From assembly GCA_000018565.1 (NCBI GenBank), contig CP000875.1, positions 5,905,199-5,969,198 on the forward strand: a DNA stretch of 64,000 nucleotides. The letters run 5' to 3'. How positions within the stretch are numbered: position 1 is the stretch's first letter; every line of letters begins with the position of its first letter. Below the pieces are notes generated by a model. That model ran no database searches. It was not told the DNA's origin and saw only the letters and a program-made list of their open reading frames with translations. Source of the stretch: Herpetosiphon aurantiacus DSM 785 (GTDB lineage: Bacteria > Chloroflexota > Chloroflexia > Chloroflexales > Herpetosiphonaceae). The position numbers and the translations under genes were made by a program. This document shows, piece by piece, positions 61,801 to 64,000 of the stretch.

Positions 61801-62232
61801 ATGCAAAATTCAAATCGCTTAGTGCGTGTTCAACAAGATCAAATGATTGCTGGTGTGTGTACGGGCTTGGCTCAATATTTCGCTTTTGATGTAACCTTGG
61901 TGCGCTTGGCCTTTGTGCTAGTGACCTTGGCTGGTGGTTCGGGCGTGTTGCTCTACATCATTTTGTGGGCCGTGTTGCCAGTGGTAACCGCACCTGGCTT
62001 GCCAAGCCCAGGCATCAACAGCGGGATTGATGAAATGCGTAACCAAGCCCAAAATGTGTTCAACAAGGTCAAAACTGCGGTTAACAATGCTCAAACCAGC
62101 AACGCTAACTCGGCTGCACCACAAAGCAATTGGAAGTTTGATCCACAAACGGGTCAACCAATCAATCCAGCTCCAGCCCAACCAGAAAAACCACGGTTTG
62201 ATCCATACACTGGTCAGCCATTGAACGACTAA
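61801..62232 (+). CDS. PspC-domain membrane protein
   Basis: 143 residues from ATG 61801 (AAGGAG SD; an ATG eight codons earlier is less suited). The PspC domain (about 1-60) has RLVRVQQDQMIAGVCTGLAQYFAFD and membrane helix LAGGSGVLLYIILWAVLPVV. A Gln/Asn/Pro-rich soluble tail follows, with two FDPQTGQPIN / FDPYTGQPLN repeats near the C-terminus. In other bacteria PspC proteins sense envelope stress; the tail repeats are a lineage-specific addition. Confidence 0.87.
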   Translation: MQNSNRLVRVQQDQMIAGVCTGLAQYFAFDVTLVRLAFVLVTLAGGSGVLLYIILWAVLPVVTAPGLPSPGINSGIDEMRNQAQNVFNKVKTAVNNAQTSNANSAAPQSNWKFDPQTGQPINPAPAQPEKPRFDPYTGQPLND

Positions 62233-62233
62233 T

Positions 62234-62593
62234 CTAACGATTGAGCTGATACCACAACGGTCGTTGAGCACAGCGCTCAGCGGCCGTTTTTTGTTGGGCA
62301 GAATCACAAAGTTGCTCAACTTCTTGCTCTAACAGTTTGAGTGTCTGCGGAGCCAGCCAATAGACCGTGGCTTGGCCTTCCTGTTCGCTTTCCACCACGC
62401 CAGCTTGAGCTAACACCCGCAAATGTTCCGAGATTGTCGATTGAGCACGATTGGTTCGCTGCACAATATCATTACAAATACAGCGAGGATGCTGAGCGAT
62501 GTAGCGCACAATGCCTAAGCGCAATGGATGGCCGAGGGCATGGCACATACTGGCGAGTTGGGTTAATGCAGCATCAGCTTGAATCGTTTCCAT
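62234..62593 (-). CDS. ArsR-family transcriptional regulator
   Basis: 119 residues. A winged helix at about 10-90: LGHPLRLGIVRYIAQH, RAQSTISEHLRVLAQAGVVESEQEG. The CxC motif in PRCICNDIV (residues 37-39) is where ArsR/SmtB members bind arsenite or soft metals, so it may respond to As(III), or sense another thiol-active signal. An additional Cys pair lies in the C-terminal helix. Good GGAGG SD. Its target is not adjacent: it is convergent with the PspC gene (stops nearly touching). Confidence 0.87.
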   Translation of the reverse strand: METIQADAALTQLASMCHALGHPLRLGIVRYIAQHPRCICNDIVQRTNRAQSTISEHLRVLAQAGVVESEQEGQATVYWLAPQTLKLLEQEVEQLCDSAQQKTAAERCAQRPLWYQLNR

Positions 62594-62698
62594 CTGACAA
62601 CCTCCGATTGTGGTGTTGATTAAAAACTAACACACGCGCATCACGGCATTATGTCCGCGCTACGCGTGTGTTGCTTTGCCGTTCAATCTGCAACTTAG

Positions 62699-63850
62699 TT
62701 ATTCAAGATAGGCTCGCAATTTGCGCCCACCAAACGCTGGGTGGCGCAGTTTTCGCAGTACTTTGGCCTCAATTTGGCGAATTCGCTCGCGGGTAATGCC
62801 AAATTCGCGGCCAACTTCTTCAAGGGTACGATATTTGCCATCGACCAAGCCATAGCGTAGCTCAATAATCCGCCGTTCACGCTCATCGAGCTTGCACAGC
62901 ACTTCATCAAGTTGTTCGCGCAATAAATGCTCGGTCGCATGATCAAGTGGCTCGGATGAGCGATCATCTTCGATAAAATCGCCTAACACACTATCGCCTT
63001 CGTTGCCAACGGGCGTTTCCAGCGAAACTGGCTGACGGGCAACTTCGAGCACGCGCCGCACTTTATCGGCGGGCAACCCAAGGGCTTCGCCAATCTCCTC
63101 GGCACTTGGCTCACGCTCTAAGGCTTGTTGCAACTTGTGGGCCGTGCGCTTGACCCGATTGATCGTCTCGCCCACGTGAACTGGCAGGCGAATAGTGCGA
63201 CTATGATCAGAGATCGAGCGCGTAATTGCTTGGCGAATCCACCATGTTGCATAGGTTGAGAACTTAAAGCCCTTGTGATAATCGAACTTCTCGGTTGCCC
63301 GCATCAGGCCAATATTGCCCTCTTGAATTAAATCTAAAAACGACATGCCGCGGCCAACATATTTTTTTGCAATCGACACCACGAGGCGTAAATTGGCTTG
63401 GATGAGATGTTGACGGGCTGCTTCGCTTTCGAGAACTTGCTGTTGCAGGCGGGCTTTTTCTTCGAGGAGATATTCGTGGCGGGCGAGCCGAATCATTGCG
63501 CGTTCGCCGCGTTCCAATTGTTTGGCCAACATGGTTTCTTCGTGGGCGGTTAAGAGATGCACTTGGCCAATTTCGCGCAAATACATGCGCACCGGATCAT
63601 CGAGGCTTACCCCTTCCCGAATCAGAGACCGTTCGAGATCGTCATCATCGACATCGCGTGAACGGAGATGCACTGCAGCGGTTGGCGGTTCTTCCAAAAT
63701 TGGAATATCTTCTGCTTGGCAGCGGACACACAATTCGTCGAACAGCGCTGTGTTTTTGTCGGAGGGAGGAAGGTGGAGCAGCACTTGGTCGTGCGTTAGA
63801 TAACGATGCTGACGGGCTGCCCCCATCAGAACTTCGAGTACGTTTTTCAA
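62699..63850 (-). CDS. Principal-type RNA polymerase sigma-70 factor
   Basis: 383 residues. Region 1.1-like N-terminus (about 1-60, [17 protein letters not shown]); region 1.2 ([22 protein letters not shown]); region 2 ([65 protein letters not shown] is cut here: key motifs [16 protein letters not shown] and [15 protein letters not shown]); region 3 ([12 protein letters not shown]); and region 4 ([36 protein letters not shown]). There is no large non-conserved insert. The TTG start at 63850 has no SD; ATG 63826 is an alternative. RpoD/SigA-type; whether it is the housekeeping one cannot be shown here. Confidence 0.9.
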   Translation of the reverse strand: MKNVLEVLMGAARQHRYLTHDQVLLHLPPSDKNTALFDELCVRCQAEDIPILEEPPTAAVHLRSRDVDDDDLERSLIREGVSLDDPVRMYLREIGQVHLLTAHEETMLAKQLERGERAMIRLARHEYLLEEKARLQQQVLESEAARQHLIQANLRLVVSIAKKYVGRGMSFLDLIQEGNIGLMRATEKFDYHKGFKFSTYATWWIRQAITRSISDHSRTIRLPVHVGETINRVKRTAHKLQQALEREPSAEEIGEALGLPADKVRRVLEVARQPVSLETPVGNEGDSVLGDFIEDDRSSEPLDHATEHLLREQLDEVLCKLDERERRIIELRYGLVDGKYRTLEEVGREFGITRERIRQIEAKVLRKLRHPAFGGRKLRAYLE

Positions 63851-64000
63851 GTAAGCACCGACTTTCTACTGCTATAGAAAAGCCTAATGATAGACCACTA
63901 TATCACGGATAGATCTGCGATTCAATACCCTATTCAAGCACATTGGGGGTGAAGTTTCCATAACATGCAGCTGATAATTCGTTGAAAAAAACGAAAAGTT

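Overview
The window looks like a piece of a Chloroflexota chromosome, most likely Herpetosiphon or a close relative. This is inferred from protein style, not from a database search: mid-GC coding, large threonine/proline-rich surface proteins, GAF/PAS histidine kinases, a gingipain-type C25 protease, a subtilase, and the N-terminus of an exported protein with a phrase pattern common in Chloroflexota. It is mostly housekeeping chromosome. I see no tRNA, rRNA, CRISPR array, insertion sequence or prophage. Many ORFs open upstream of the real start, so starts here were re-chosen from Shine-Dalgarno (SD) sites and family alignments.

Layout. 1-3.3 kb (minus): a cut-off exported protein, then rimM, khpA, rpsP and ffh. 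3.4-6.2 kb: DoxX, a DUF2227-type membrane protein and a pair of paralogous membrane proteins. 6.4-9.6 kb: gyrA with a strong promoter and terminator, then a winged-helix protein behind a long structured leader. 9.8-16.9 kb: a histidine ammonia-lyase, an M19 dipeptidase with a DinB protein, an AlaX-type tRNA-editing protein and pheT without pheS. 17.2-20.6 kb: a pyruvate-dehydrogenase-type E1alpha/E1beta/E2 operon. 21.1-23.2 kb (minus): infC-rpmI-rplT-trmH, with infC starting at a rare ATC codon. 23.3-27.2 kb: a RusA-like nuclease, a DUF11 surface protein and a sortase.

27.3-33.2 kb (minus) is the most interesting region. It is a compact six-gene cluster: a PqqD-like peptide-binding protein, a radical SAM/SPASM enzyme, an unannotated 56-residue precursor-like peptide, an HPr-kinase-like protein, an S24/S26 signal-peptidase-like protein and a large exported C25 (gingipain-like) protease. 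The genes overlap or are separated by a few bases to about 22 bases. The small peptide has a YxxP leader motif and a three-cysteine, Ser/Thr-rich C-terminus. I read this as a RiPP (ribosomally made, post-translationally modified peptide) pathway. A histidine kinase and a NarL-type regulator lie directly upstream on the same strand.

35.9-52.9 kb (mostly plus): an ECF sigma factor/anti-sigma pair, a secreted subtilase, a YvlD-type membrane protein, an RDD protein with a PYGQQ-repeat tail, an acidic protein of unknown function, a coupled unit of two histidine kinases plus a TP-rich anchored protein, a protoporphyrinogen oxidase, and (minus) an S10 carboxypeptidase. 53.0-64.0 kb: an MFS exporter, a DM13 lipoprotein, an OmpR-type two-component pair, a glycosyltransferase, hisB on its own, a TetR regulator with a metallo-beta-lactamase-fold gene sharing an operator-like motif, a PspC protein, an ArsR regulator and a principal-type sigma factor.

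Intergenic DNA repeatedly carries two short repeat families (a CCACGAAGGACACGAAG element and a CCCCTCGCCCGCCGC...GGTGAGGG element), which look like small non-coding interspersed repeats.
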